Positions 15,432 to 23,449 of a stretch of DNA of 32,604 nt are shown here, piece after piece (within the stretch, counting starts at the first letter, position 1; each line of letters starts with the position of its first letter). The DNA lies in contig JAFXUP010000138.1 in the NCBI GenBank assembly GCA_017524905.1, positions 1 to 32,604 of the forward strand, written 5' to 3'. A program made the position numbers and the translations under genes. The notes below the pieces were generated by a model. The model made no database searches, was not told where the DNA came from, and worked only from the letters and a program-made list of their open reading frames with translations. This DNA comes from Acholeplasmatales bacterium (GTDB lineage: Bacteria; Bacillota_I; Bacilli_A; Acholeplasmatales; Anaeroplasmataceae).

Positions 15432-16778
15432 ATGGAAAATTTGGAAGAAAAACAAGAATTATCAAAATTTAAGAAGTATTTATTATGCTTAAAAAAAGGA
15501 TGGTTAATTATTGTAATATTAACAATAATTGGTATTTTATCAGGATTAATTATTGCTGATAAAACATATCATAAAAAATATGAAGAAGTAACCTATTCTG
15601 TTTTAAATTTTAGATATAAAACAAATGTAGATATTAATTATAATGAAATAATTTCAAAATCTAATATCAAAAGAGCTAAAAAGCTAACTAAAAGTTTAGA
15701 AACTGGAAGCAAAATAACTACATATCAATATGTAGATATTAAAAATATAAAAATTGAAAATAACAATGATCATTATACTATTTATGCTAATTTTGAAGCA
15801 TTTAATGTATCAAAGGAAGGAACTTATTCTGATGTTGCTGCAAAAGGCTTTTTAAAGCATTTAACACTATTAGTGTTAATTAGTGATGAAGAAATAGAAG
15901 AATATAATAATTCAGATATAAAAGGTCATTCTGTTTTTGATAATTTTGATAATGATTATTATAAAGCAAATTCATTAGATGATACTGGTGCATTAAAAAT
16001 CTTATATTCAAATCCTGATGCTATTAAATTGAATAAAGATTTAAAAATTCGTTATTATTCAATTTGGATTTCATCATCTTTTGGATTTATGCTATTAGTA
16101 TCTTTAATATTTATTTATATTTATATTGATAAATTAAATTTAAATGTTAAAAAAGAATATGATAATAAAACACTATATCGTCATCCATTCCATTTGAAGT
16201 TTTTTGCTGATTCAAAAAAAGCTTTTTCTAATGTTAAAAGCTTAACTTTAATGGCGATATTACTTGCTGCTGTTTTAGTTTGTAAATTTATTCCTATTCC
16301 ATCTGGCTTTGGTGAATTGGGGCTTGGCTTTTCATATTTGTTCTTATCAACAGCATCAATGATATTTGGACCAATTCCATCTTTAGCAATTGGGGCATTA
16401 TCAGATATTTTAGGTTATTTAATTAGACCTGAAGGTGATTTTTTCATTGGTTATACAATTCAAGCAATGCTTGCATGCTTTACATATGCTTTATGCTTCC
16501 ATAAAACATATATAACATTTACAAGATGCTTAATTGCAAGAGTAATAGTAAATTTTTTCTGTAATGTTATTATTGGTTCTATATCAAGAGCAATTATGCT
16601 AGGCTTAGGATATGATGCATTTATGACTTATGTTTTAACTATATCATTACCTAAAAATATAATTTATCTTTTACCTCAATCATTATTGTTATTTACTGTG
16701 CTTAAGGCTTTAGCAAATCCTCTTTATCATATGGATTTGATTGATGAGAAGGTTAAAGCTAATTTTTCGTTTTTTTAA
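15432..16778 (+). CDS. folT: Folate ECF transporter S component (FolT) with an N-terminal membrane-anchored extension
   Basis: Residues about 260-448 match FolT, the folate-binding S component that docks onto the shared EcfAA'T module: SLTLMAILLAAVLVC, FGELGLGFSYLFLSTASMIFGP, AIGALSDILGY and the closing LPKNIIYLLPQSLLL. FolT alone is about 170-190 aa. Here another 250 or so residues precede it: helix 1 (24-43), a charged domain of about 165 residues predicted outside the cell, and helix 2 (209-232), an arrangement like polysaccharide co-polymerase (Wzz-type) proteins, though I see no clear Wzz motif. ATG 15432 has GGAGG (15417-15421) ten bases upstream; an earlier GTG (15399) precedes that site and is rejected. 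The THF riboswitch upstream supports the folate assignment. No EcfA or EcfT gene is in the window. Confidence 0.88.
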   Translation: MENLEEKQELSKFKKYLLCLKKGWLIIVILTIIGILSGLIIADKTYHKKYEEVTYSVLNFRYKTNVDINYNEIISKSNIKRAKKLTKSLETGSKITTYQYVDIKNIKIENNNDHYTIYANFEAFNVSKEGTYSDVAAKGFLKHLTLLVLISDEEIEEYNNSDIKGHSVFDNFDNDYYKANSLDDTGALKILYSNPDAIKLNKDLKIRYYSIWISSSFGFMLLVSLIFIYIYIDKLNLNVKKEYDNKTLYRHPFHLKFFADSKKAFSNVKSLTLMAILLAAVLVCKFIPIPSGFGELGLGFSYLFLSTASMIFGPIPSLAIGALSDILGYLIRPEGDFFIGYTIQAMLACFTYALCFHKTYITFTRCLIARVIVNFFCNVIIGSISRAIMLGLGYDAFMTYVLTISLPKNIIYLLPQSLLLFTVLKALANPLYHMDLIDEKVKANFSFF

Positions 16779-16791
16779 TTTATAAATAATA

Positions 16792-16820
16792 TTGTATTAT
16801 TTATATAAAAATTGTATAAT
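16792..16820 (+). promoter_or_regulatory. Promoter of the S-box operon
   Basis: TTGTAT (16792-16797) and TATAAT (16815-16820) have a 17-base spacer. The expected start near 16827 coincides with the 5' edge of the SAM aptamer. Confidence 0.85.
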
Positions 16821-16826
16821 TTATAT

Positions 16827-16908
16827 GTCATAAAGAGAGGGGAAGAGACAAGCTCAATGATCCCTCAGCAACCTGCAATATGCAAGGTGCTAATGCTTGA
16901 TAGATGAC
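16827..16908 (+). ncRNA. SAM riboswitch (S-box, SAM-I family) lacking a clear P4 stem
   Basis: Typical S-box elements are present: AGAGAGGGGAAGAG opening P2 with a kink-turn (GA opposite AATGA), CCCTC closing P2 (16862-16866), AGCAACCT, hairpin P3 (ACCT/AGGT, 16871-16874 with 16884-16887) and GGTGCTAA. P1 is GTCAT/ATGAC (16827-16831 with 16904-16908). Between GCTAA and the P1 3' strand there is no room for a normal P4, so it resembles P4-less SAM-I/IV variants. The P1 3' strand AGATG (16902-16906) can instead pair with CATCT (16927-16931) in the terminator, giving a textbook antiterminator: SAM bound means termination and the operon off. Confidence 0.88.
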
Positions 16909-16924
16909 TAGATATGAAAATTTG

Positions 16925-16952
16925 GCCATCTTATGATGGCTTTTATTTTTGA
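16925..16952 (+). terminator. SAM-controlled intrinsic terminator
   Basis: GCCATC (16925-16930) pairs with GATGGC (16935-16940) around TTAT, followed by TTTTATTTTT. Its left arm is also the partner of the antiterminator that forms when SAM is absent. Confidence 0.9.
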
Positions 16953-16964
16953 AAGGAAGATTTT

Positions 16965-17444
16965 ATGCTAAAGAATTATTCATCATTTACTAAAAAAGAA
17001 ATAATAAATGCCTTTTTTAAGCTACAATTAAGGTTATGGTTAATCCTTGTTTTAGTTTTAGTTGGTATTGCATATGTTTCATATGGAATTTATACAATAG
17101 TTATTGTTGAAGTAAATTTCGTTTTCTTATTTGCAGGAATAAGCTTTTTAACGATTGCGATTGCTTTAGCTATAATCCCTTATGTTTTAGCTTATAAGGC
17201 TAATAAAGAGGTTTCTGATATCGAATATGAATTAGTATTTTATGATGATTATTTTGATATTAAAATAAAAAAGGGATTAGAATTAAAAGAATCTTCAATT
17301 GAATATAAAAACATCTTAAAAAAGGTAAGAAAAGGAGATATTTTTTATATTTATATTAATAGAAATCAAGCTATATTATTAAAGCTTTCAAGCTTTAATG
17401 AAAATGACAAAGAGTCTTTTTTAAATTTAATGAAAGGAATTTAA
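16965..17444 (+). CDS. YcxB-like membrane protein
   Basis: This 159-aa protein is the first gene behind the SAM riboswitch. Two hydrophobic helices (about residues 22-46 and 51-76) are followed by a cytosolic region of about 80 residues with the YcxB-like pattern: YELVFYDDYFDIK, then IEYKNILKKVRKGDIFYIYINRNQAILLKLSSF. The YcxB family has no established function that I know of. AAGGAAG precedes the ATG, and the gene ends four bases before priA. Sitting directly behind an S-box could mean it has a methionine or SAM-related role, such as a transporter accessory, or it may be a passenger in the operon. Confidence 0.8.
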   Translation: MLKNYSSFTKKEIINAFFKLQLRLWLILVLVLVGIAYVSYGIYTIVIVEVNFVFLFAGISFLTIAIALAIIPYVLAYKANKEVSDIEYELVFYDDYFDIKIKKGLELKESSIEYKNILKKVRKGDIFYIYINRNQAILLKLSSFNENDKESFLNLMKGI

Positions 17445-17448
17445 AAAT

Positions 17449-19767
17449 ATGATTGCAGAAGTAATCGTTGATATATTAAATAAACAAGTTAATAGAAGCT
17501 TCGATTACTTAGTACCTTCTCATTTAGAAAAGATTATTAAGGTTGGATTTAGAGTTAATGTTCCTTTTGGAAAAACAAATAGAGTTGGATTTGTAGTCGG
17601 ATTAAAGGATTCTACTCTTTATGCTAAGGGATTAAGAACAATATCTGATATTATTGATATTTATCCGCTTTTGAATTTAGAATTTATTGAGCTTGCAAAA
17701 TATATTGCAACTAACAATTTTTCTTTTTATGCAACCGCATTAGAAACAATGATTCCAAGTGCTTTAAAGATTAAATATAAAAAGGTTGCTAGATTAAATA
17801 CTTCAAACCCAAGTATTGAATTAAAAGATATTTTTAGAAGAAAAGAAATAAATTTAGATTCATTAGATAATGATAAATTAAAAATAATTTATGATGAGGC
17901 ATCAAAAGAAAATGTTATATTAGATACTATTTTAAAGAAAAAGAAGGATTCTAATATAGTAAAATTTGTTAAATTGATTGATGATGCTAAGGCAACAAGT
18001 AAAAAAGGAAAGATGCTATTAGATTATTTAGTTGAATTTGATGATTTAATAGAATTAGATTTATTAACATCTGATATGGGATATTCAAAGGATGTTATTC
18101 AAACCCTAGAAAAAAATGGGGCAATTTCTATTGTTGAAAAAGAAATTATAGAAGAAAAAAATGATATTGAATATCAAGATATTAGACATGATTTAAATAA
18201 ATATCAACAAAACGCTATTGAAAAAATAGATCTTTCATATCATGATACATATTTAATTCATGGTATAACAGGCTCTGGTAAAACAGAAGTTTATATGGAA
18301 TTAATTGAAAAGGCAATTAATAATGGCAAGGATGCTATTATGCTTGTTCCTGAAATATCCTTAACCCCTCAAATTACAGCTTTATTTAAGGCTAGATTTA
18401 AATCTAATATTGCAATTTTGCATTCAAGATTAAAAACATTAGAGCGTTATAATGAATGGAAAAGAATTTATAATGGTGATGTTCATATTGTTGTAGGTGC
18501 AAGATCAGCCATTTTTGCTCCTTTAAATAAATTAGGTGTAATTATAATTGATGAGGAGCATGAGGCATCCTATAATCAATTAAATAATCCTAAATATAAA
18601 GCAATCGATATTGCGATAAAAAGAGGAGAAAATCATAACTGTCCTGTTGTTTTAGGTTCTGCAACCCCTAGAATAAGTGATTATTATAAGGCCTTAGAGG
18701 GTGAATATAATTTAATAACTTTACCTGAAAGAACTAATAAAAAGCCTTTGCCTAAGGCTAAGGTAATTAATATGGCAGATGAATTAAGGCATGGTAATAA
18801 ATCTGTTTTATCAAAAGATTTACAGGAGGCCTTAAAGAAAAGATATAAAAATGGTGAGCAATCTATTTTATTTTTAAATAGAAGAGGCTATTCATCATTT
18901 GTTATGTGTAGAAATTGTGGTGAGGCAATTAAATGTCCTCATTGTGATGTTGCTTTAACATATCATTCAAGAACTCAAAGCTTAAAATGCCATTATTGTG
19001 GCTTTGAACGTCCTAATGTTAGTCGATGTGAGGAATGTGGTTCTGATAAAATTAGATTTGTTGGTTCTGGTACTGAAAAGATTGCTGAGGCAGCAAGCTT
19101 ATTAATTCCTGAGGCAAAAATAATTAGATTAGATTTAGATACAACATCTAAGCTTATTGATTATGAGGAAGCTTTCAATAAATTTAAAAATAAGGAAGCT
19201 GATATTTTAGTTGGTACTCAAATGATAACTAAGGGTCTTGATTTTGAAAATGTTACTTTAGTTGGAGTTGTTAATGCTGATTTAGCTTTAAATTATCCTT
19301 TATTTGATGCATGTGAGGTTGCTTATGATTTAATAGAACAGGTATCAGGAAGAGCTGGTCGTTCTAATTTAGAAGGTGAGGTAATTATCCAAACCTATAA
19401 GCCAAATCATTATGTTATTGAAACAGTTAAAAATCATGATTATGATGGATTTTATAATATTGAAATTAGAAATAGAAGATTATCAAGCCTTCCTCCTTTT
19501 TCTAATTTAGTTGAAATAGCTGTTTCATCTAAGGATTGTAATTTATGCTTTAATGAAGCTAAAACAATTGTTACAAATTTAAAGAATGTTTCTTCAAATT
19601 CAATTGTTTTAGGACCTGCAGAAGATTTTATATTTAAAAAGAATGATGTTTTTACATTTAAAATTCAAATTAAAGTATTAGATGATGAGGTTGAGGATAA
19701 GATAAGAGAAATTTATCCTTATTATCAATCTAATAAAGATATTAATATATCAATAACAAGGATGTGA
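17449..19767 (+). CDS. priA: Primosomal protein N' (replication restart helicase PriA)
   Basis: PriA reloads the replicative helicase at stalled forks. The 772-aa protein has the N-terminal 3'-end-binding domain (about 1-105), Walker A GITGSGKT (272-279), Walker B/DEEH (368-371), GSATPR (403-408), and the zinc-binding insertion with eight cysteines (487, 490, 496, 499, 514, 517, 527, 530). Motifs V and VI appear as ILVGTQMITKGLDF and QVSGRAGR. It ends at TGA 19765-19767, overlapping the ribosome site of fmt. The priA-fmt order is common in bacteria, but here both lie inside a SAM-riboswitch operon, so a replication-restart helicase is placed downstream of a SAM-responsive terminator. Confidence 0.97.
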   Translation: MIAEVIVDILNKQVNRSFDYLVPSHLEKIIKVGFRVNVPFGKTNRVGFVVGLKDSTLYAKGLRTISDIIDIYPLLNLEFIELAKYIATNNFSFYATALETMIPSALKIKYKKVARLNTSNPSIELKDIFRRKEINLDSLDNDKLKIIYDEASKENVILDTILKKKKDSNIVKFVKLIDDAKATSKKGKMLLDYLVEFDDLIELDLLTSDMGYSKDVIQTLEKNGAISIVEKEIIEEKNDIEYQDIRHDLNKYQQNAIEKIDLSYHDTYLIHGITGSGKTEVYMELIEKAINNGKDAIMLVPEISLTPQITALFKARFKSNIAILHSRLKTLERYNEWKRIYNGDVHIVVGARSAIFAPLNKLGVIIIDEEHEASYNQLNNPKYKAIDIAIKRGENHNCPVVLGSATPRISDYYKALEGEYNLITLPERTNKKPLPKAKVINMADELRHGNKSVLSKDLQEALKKRYKNGEQSILFLNRRGYSSFVMCRNCGEAIKCPHCDVALTYHSRTQSLKCHYCGFERPNVSRCEECGSDKIRFVGSGTEKIAEAASLLIPEAKIIRLDLDTTSKLIDYEEAFNKFKNKEADILVGTQMITKGLDFENVTLVGVVNADLALNYPLFDACEVAYDLIEQVSGRAGRSNLEGEVIIQTYKPNHYVIETVKNHDYDGFYNIEIRNRRLSSLPPFSNLVEIAVSSKDCNLCFNEAKTIVTNLKNVSSNSIVLGPAEDFIFKKNDVFTFKIQIKVLDDEVEDKIREIYPYYQSNKDINISITRM

Positions 19768-19772
19768 TTATA

Positions 19773-20684
19773 TTGAAAATTGTTTTTATGGGAACTCCAG
19801 AATTTTCTGTTCCAATTTTAAAAGCTTTAAATGAATTATATGAAGTTTCTTTAGTAATTTCTCAACCAAATAGGGTTAAGAAAAAAGGAGTATTTATTGA
19901 TACACCTGTTGCGGCTTGTGCTAAGGAATTAGGACTTAATTTAATTCAGCCTGAGCATATTAAGGATAATTTAGATTTAGTTATCGGAAAAGGTGATTTA
20001 TTAGTTACTGCAGCTTATGGACAATATGTTCCATCTAAGATATTAAATTCATTTAAAAAATGTATTAATGTTCATGCATCACTTTTACCTCTTCATAGAG
20101 GTGGAGCACCTATTCAAAGATGCTTAATGAATGGTGATAAAAAAACAGGCGTTACAATTATGGAAATGACTAAAAAGCTTGATGCAGGACGCATGTATGC
20201 CAAAAAGGAATATGAGATTTTAGATGATGATAATAATGAATCATTATTTAATAAATTATCTATTATTGGTCGTGATTTATTATTGGAAAATATTTTAGAT
20301 ATTTATAATGGTAAAAATGAAGGTGTTCCTCAAAATGAGGATGAAGCTACAGTTTCACCTAATATTTTACCTGAAGAAGAAAAAATAGATTTATCTGATA
20401 AAACTATAAATATAATTAATAAAATAAGAGGCCTTGCCATGGAGCCTGGTGCTTATTTATTAGTTGGTGATATTAAATTAAAAATCTTTAAGGCTCATGA
20501 TATTAATTATCAAGGTAATGAGCCAACAGGATATGTATTAGAAACTAAGAAAAAAATAGTTATTAAAACAAGCGATAGTGCAATTGAACTTGATTTAGTT
20601 TTATATCCTGGAAAAAAGATTTTATCTGGTAAGGATTTTTCAAATGGACAGAAGTTATTTATAAAGGATAGCCTATTAAAATAG
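19773..20684 (+). CDS. fmt: Methionyl-tRNA formyltransferase
   Basis: Fmt transfers the formyl group of 10-formyl-tetrahydrofolate to initiator Met-tRNA. The 303-aa protein begins KIVFMGTPEFSVPILKAL, the canonical N-terminus, and has the folate-binding and catalytic segment NVHASLLPLHRGGAPIQ followed by GVTIMEMTKKLDAGRMY. A C-terminal OB-fold domain covers about residues 205-303. The start is TTG 19773: it gives the family N-terminus and has AAGGATG (19758-19764) eight bases upstream. A GTG at 19764 would lie within that ribosome site and add three residues. Its substrate links it to the folate transporter just upstream and to the SAM and methionine theme of the operon. Confidence 0.96.
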   Translation: MKIVFMGTPEFSVPILKALNELYEVSLVISQPNRVKKKGVFIDTPVAACAKELGLNLIQPEHIKDNLDLVIGKGDLLVTAAYGQYVPSKILNSFKKCINVHASLLPLHRGGAPIQRCLMNGDKKTGVTIMEMTKKLDAGRMYAKKEYEILDDDNNESLFNKLSIIGRDLLLENILDIYNGKNEGVPQNEDEATVSPNILPEEEKIDLSDKTINIINKIRGLAMEPGAYLLVGDIKLKIFKAHDINYQGNEPTGYVLETKKKIVIKTSDSAIELDLVLYPGKKILSGKDFSNGQKLFIKDSLLK

Positions 20685-20726
20685 GGGCAAATATGTTAAA
20701 ATAATTATTTGGAAGGAGTTGTTAAT

Positions 20727-22022
20727 TTGAAATTAATAGATAAAATTAAATCAAAAATTAAGAATAACGCTCTTTTCGATAAATGGTTTTCATTTGAAAG
20801 TGGAATAGATATTACAAATGATAATCAGGTATTATATAGAAAGAATGTAGTTATTAAAAATATTATTTTCTTTTCTAACTTACTTTATACTTTGATTTTT
20901 TCTATTGTATCTATTTCAGAACCTTCAAACTGGCTATTAACAGTTATTTTATTCCCAGTAACATTTGTTGTTAACTTATCCTTAAAGAATTTAATTCGTA
21001 AGGGTCCTGAGGATAAAATGAGTCAAAACATAGCGATGTATGTATCTTGTTTATATATGTTCTTATCATCTGTTTTAATTTATATTAAATTAAAATATGG
21101 TCAGTCAGCATATTTGATGGAAACAGGTTACATTCTAATTTATTATTCTTTAGCAGTTTGTGCCTTTTATCAGGATAAAAAAATGCTAAAGAATATTAGT
21201 ATTTGGGTTTTAATTTTAGTTACAATCCTTCATTTTACAGTTACATATTCTTTAATTAATACAGATGTTGCAACTGACGTAAGTAAAATACCAGCATTAT
21301 TTACTGGTGAAGCAATGAAGGATATAATTATTAGAACCTTATTATTACTATTATTTATGCTTGTTTTATATGTTAATGTTTCAATGGTTAATTTCATGCA
21401 GGATGAAAGAAAGCGTGAATTAATAAAAAGAAGAGAGGTTCAAGAGGATTTCACTAAGGTTGTCACAGAAATATTTGATGTTACTTTAGCTAATAATGAT
21501 ATTTCTGAGGATGATAGAAAAGAAGCTGTTGTTTTATCAACAATGGTTAAAAAGCTTGCTTCCTTATCTAATTTAAAGCCTGAGGAAGCTAACGAGGTTT
21601 ATGAATTTTCAAAAATTCATATTGAAAAAACTGTAAATTTTAAAGGTGATGAATATTCAAATGAGGATGAAAAGTTTGAAGCCTTAAGAAAGGAAACTGA
21701 ATTAGGTTCTAAGCTTATCGCAAGAATTCATTTAAAGCGCGAATGTGAAGAATTAATTAGATCTACATTTGAAGCATCAACATCTCCAGCATTTATTGAT
21801 AAGGTAAGAGAATCATTAAGAGGTGATTCTTATTCTCAAATTATTTTAATTTGTGATTTATATGTTACAATGCGTAGCTTTAAATCATATAAGAGAGCTT
21901 ACAATCATAAAATAACTATGGAGTATTTTGAAAATCATTTTAAAATTTATTTTGATCAAGATATTTTTGATAGATTTATGAAGTTCAATACGGATTTTGA
22001 AGAAATATATCAAGAGATTTAA
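20727..22022 (+). CDS. Six-helix membrane protein with a degenerate HD-GYP-like domain
   Basis: This 431-aa protein has about six predicted membrane helices (roughly residues 45-65, 68-86, 102-121, 133-149, 156-175, 202-222) and a cytosolic C-terminal domain of about 190 residues. The C-terminal part reads like an HD-GYP phosphodiesterase without its active site: where AALLHDIGKI is expected it has VVLSTMVKKL (Ser271-Thr272 in place of His-Asp), then the late motif SQIILICDLYVTMRSFKSYKRA (370-391), close to the canonical ILAVADVYDALTSDRPYR. It probably cannot hydrolyse a cyclic dinucleotide and may be a sensor or scaffold; that is inference. GGAAGGAG (20711-20718) fixes the start at TTG 20727, not at the TTG 20709 before it. 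It lies in the SAM operon between fmt and the TSCPD gene. Confidence 0.7.
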   Translation: MKLIDKIKSKIKNNALFDKWFSFESGIDITNDNQVLYRKNVVIKNIIFFSNLLYTLIFSIVSISEPSNWLLTVILFPVTFVVNLSLKNLIRKGPEDKMSQNIAMYVSCLYMFLSSVLIYIKLKYGQSAYLMETGYILIYYSLAVCAFYQDKKMLKNISIWVLILVTILHFTVTYSLINTDVATDVSKIPALFTGEAMKDIIIRTLLLLLFMLVLYVNVSMVNFMQDERKRELIKRREVQEDFTKVVTEIFDVTLANNDISEDDRKEAVVLSTMVKKLASLSNLKPEEANEVYEFSKIHIEKTVNFKGDEYSNEDEKFEALRKETELGSKLIARIHLKRECEELIRSTFEASTSPAFIDKVRESLRGDSYSQIILICDLYVTMRSFKSYKRAYNHKITMEYFENHFKIYFDQDIFDRFMKFNTDFEEIYQEI

Positions 22023-22033
22023 GGAGAATTAAT

Positions 22034-22276
22034 ATGGATTATGTTTATAAACCAGAGGGAGTATGTTCCCAATTAATTAGGTTTAGTATAGAAGATGGTA
22101 AAATGCATAATGTTTCTTTTGAAAGAGGTTGTCCTGGTAATTTAAAGGCAATTTCTAAATTAGTAGAAGGAATGGATGCAGCTAAGGTTGTTAGTATTTT
22201 AGAAGGCAATACTTGTGGTATTAAAAAAACAAGTTGTGCCGATCAATTAGCAAAAGCAATAAAGGAGAAATTATAA
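22034..22276 (+). CDS. TSCPD domain protein (TIGR03905 type)
   Basis: This 80-aa protein belongs to a small family related to the C-terminal TSCPD domain of class II ribonucleotide reductases. Four cysteines are spaced as expected: Cys11, Cys33 in [12 protein letters not shown], Cys61 and Cys68 in KKTSCADQL (the TSCPD-like motif). The cysteines probably bind zinc or another metal. No function is established that I know of. AAGGAGAA precedes the ATG, and its stop overlaps the metK start by one base (TAATG), so it is tightly coupled to SAM synthetase. Confidence 0.88.
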   Translation: MDYVYKPEGVCSQLIRFSIEDGKMHNVSFERGCPGNLKAISKLVEGMDAAKVVSILEGNTCGIKKTSCADQLAKAIKEKL

Positions 22277-23430
22277 TGAGAAAGTTTTTTACTTCAGAAT
22301 CAGTGACTGAAGGTCACCCAGATAAAATTGCAGACCAAATTAGTGATGCAATATTAGATGATATTTTAGCAAACGATCCAAATGGTAGAGTTGCTTGTGA
22401 AACAATTTGTACAACAGGTATGGTTATGGTTTTTGGTGAAATCACAACTAACCATTATGTTGATGTTCAAAAAATAGTAAGAGATACTGTAACTGAAATT
22501 GGTTATGTTAGAGGTAAATTCGGCTTTGATGCTGAAAATTTAGCTGTACTTTGTGCAATTGATCCTCAATCACCAGATATCGCTATGGGCGTTGATGAAA
22601 AGGATGATCATGAGCAAGGAGCAGGAGACCAAGGTATTATGTTTGGCTATGCTTGTGATGAAACAGAAGTTTATATGCCTTTAGCAATTACTTTAGCTCA
22701 TAAGCTTGCAAAAAGATTAACTGATGTTAGAAAAGATGGTACTTTACCTTATTTAAGACCAGATGGAAAAACTCAAGTAACTGTTGAATATGATGATTTT
22801 GGTAAGGTATCTAGAATTGATACAATTTTAATTTCATCTCAACATTCACCTGAGGTTGAATTAGAACAACTATCAAAGGATATTAAAAAGTATGTTGTTG
22901 ATGCAGTTGTACCAGCAAATTTAGTTGATAAGAATACTAAATTCTTATGTAACCCTACAGGAAGATTTGTTGTAGGTGGACCTGCTGGAGATTCTGGTTT
23001 AACAGGAAGAAAGATTATTGTTGATACTTATGGTGGAGCTGCTTGCCATGGTGGTGGAGCATTCTCAGGTAAGGACCCATCTAAGGTTGATAGATCAGCA
23101 TCATATATGGCAAGATATATTGCTAAGAATATTGTTGCTGCAGGATTAGCCAAAAAATGCCAAATCCAATTATCTTATGCAATTGGTGTTGCAGAACCAA
23201 CATCTGTATTAGTAGATACATTTGGTACTGCAAAGGTTAGTGAGGAATTAATTTCTAATAAGGTTTTAGAATTATTTAAATTAACTCCAAAGGGAATTAT
23301 TGAATCATTAGATTTAAAGAGACCTATTTATAAGCAAACTGCTGCTTATGGTCATTTTGGAAGAACTGATATTGATCTTCCTTGGGAACACTTAGATAAG
23401 GTGGAAGAACTAAAAAAATTATTAAAATAA
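22276..23430 (+). CDS. metK: S-adenosylmethionine synthetase
   Basis: MetK makes SAM from methionine and ATP. The 384-aa protein shows the three family segments: [20 protein letters not shown] at the N-terminus (methionine and ATP site), [12 protein letters not shown] (about residues 115-126) and the phosphate-binding [14 protein letters not shown] (about 235-248), ending with [10 protein letters not shown]. The ATG at 22276 is chosen because AAAGGAG (22261-22267) lies just upstream and it gives the canonical [17 protein letters not shown]. metK is a classic S-box target. Here the riboswitch is about 5.3 kb upstream, with five other genes in between and no visible terminator, so metK is probably controlled as a distal gene of that operon. 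Confidence 0.98.
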   Translation: MRKFFTSESVTEGHPDKIADQISDAILDDILANDPNGRVACETICTTGMVMVFGEITTNHYVDVQKIVRDTVTEIGYVRGKFGFDAENLAVLCAIDPQSPDIAMGVDEKDDHEQGAGDQGIMFGYACDETEVYMPLAITLAHKLAKRLTDVRKDGTLPYLRPDGKTQVTVEYDDFGKVSRIDTILISSQHSPEVELEQLSKDIKKYVVDAVVPANLVDKNTKFLCNPTGRFVVGGPAGDSGLTGRKIIVDTYGGAACHGGGAFSGKDPSKVDRSASYMARYIAKNIVAAGLAKKCQIQLSYAIGVAEPTSVLVDTFGTAKVSEELISNKVLELFKLTPKGIIESLDLKRPIYKQTAAYGHFGRTDIDLPWEHLDKVEELKKLLK

Positions 23431-23449
23431 GTGATGGGAGACACTTTCT

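Noticed and set aside
19764..19772. GTG 19764 as the fmt start
   Set aside because: It overlaps the ribosome site AAGGATG and adds residues before the canonical KIVFMGTPEFS N-terminus.
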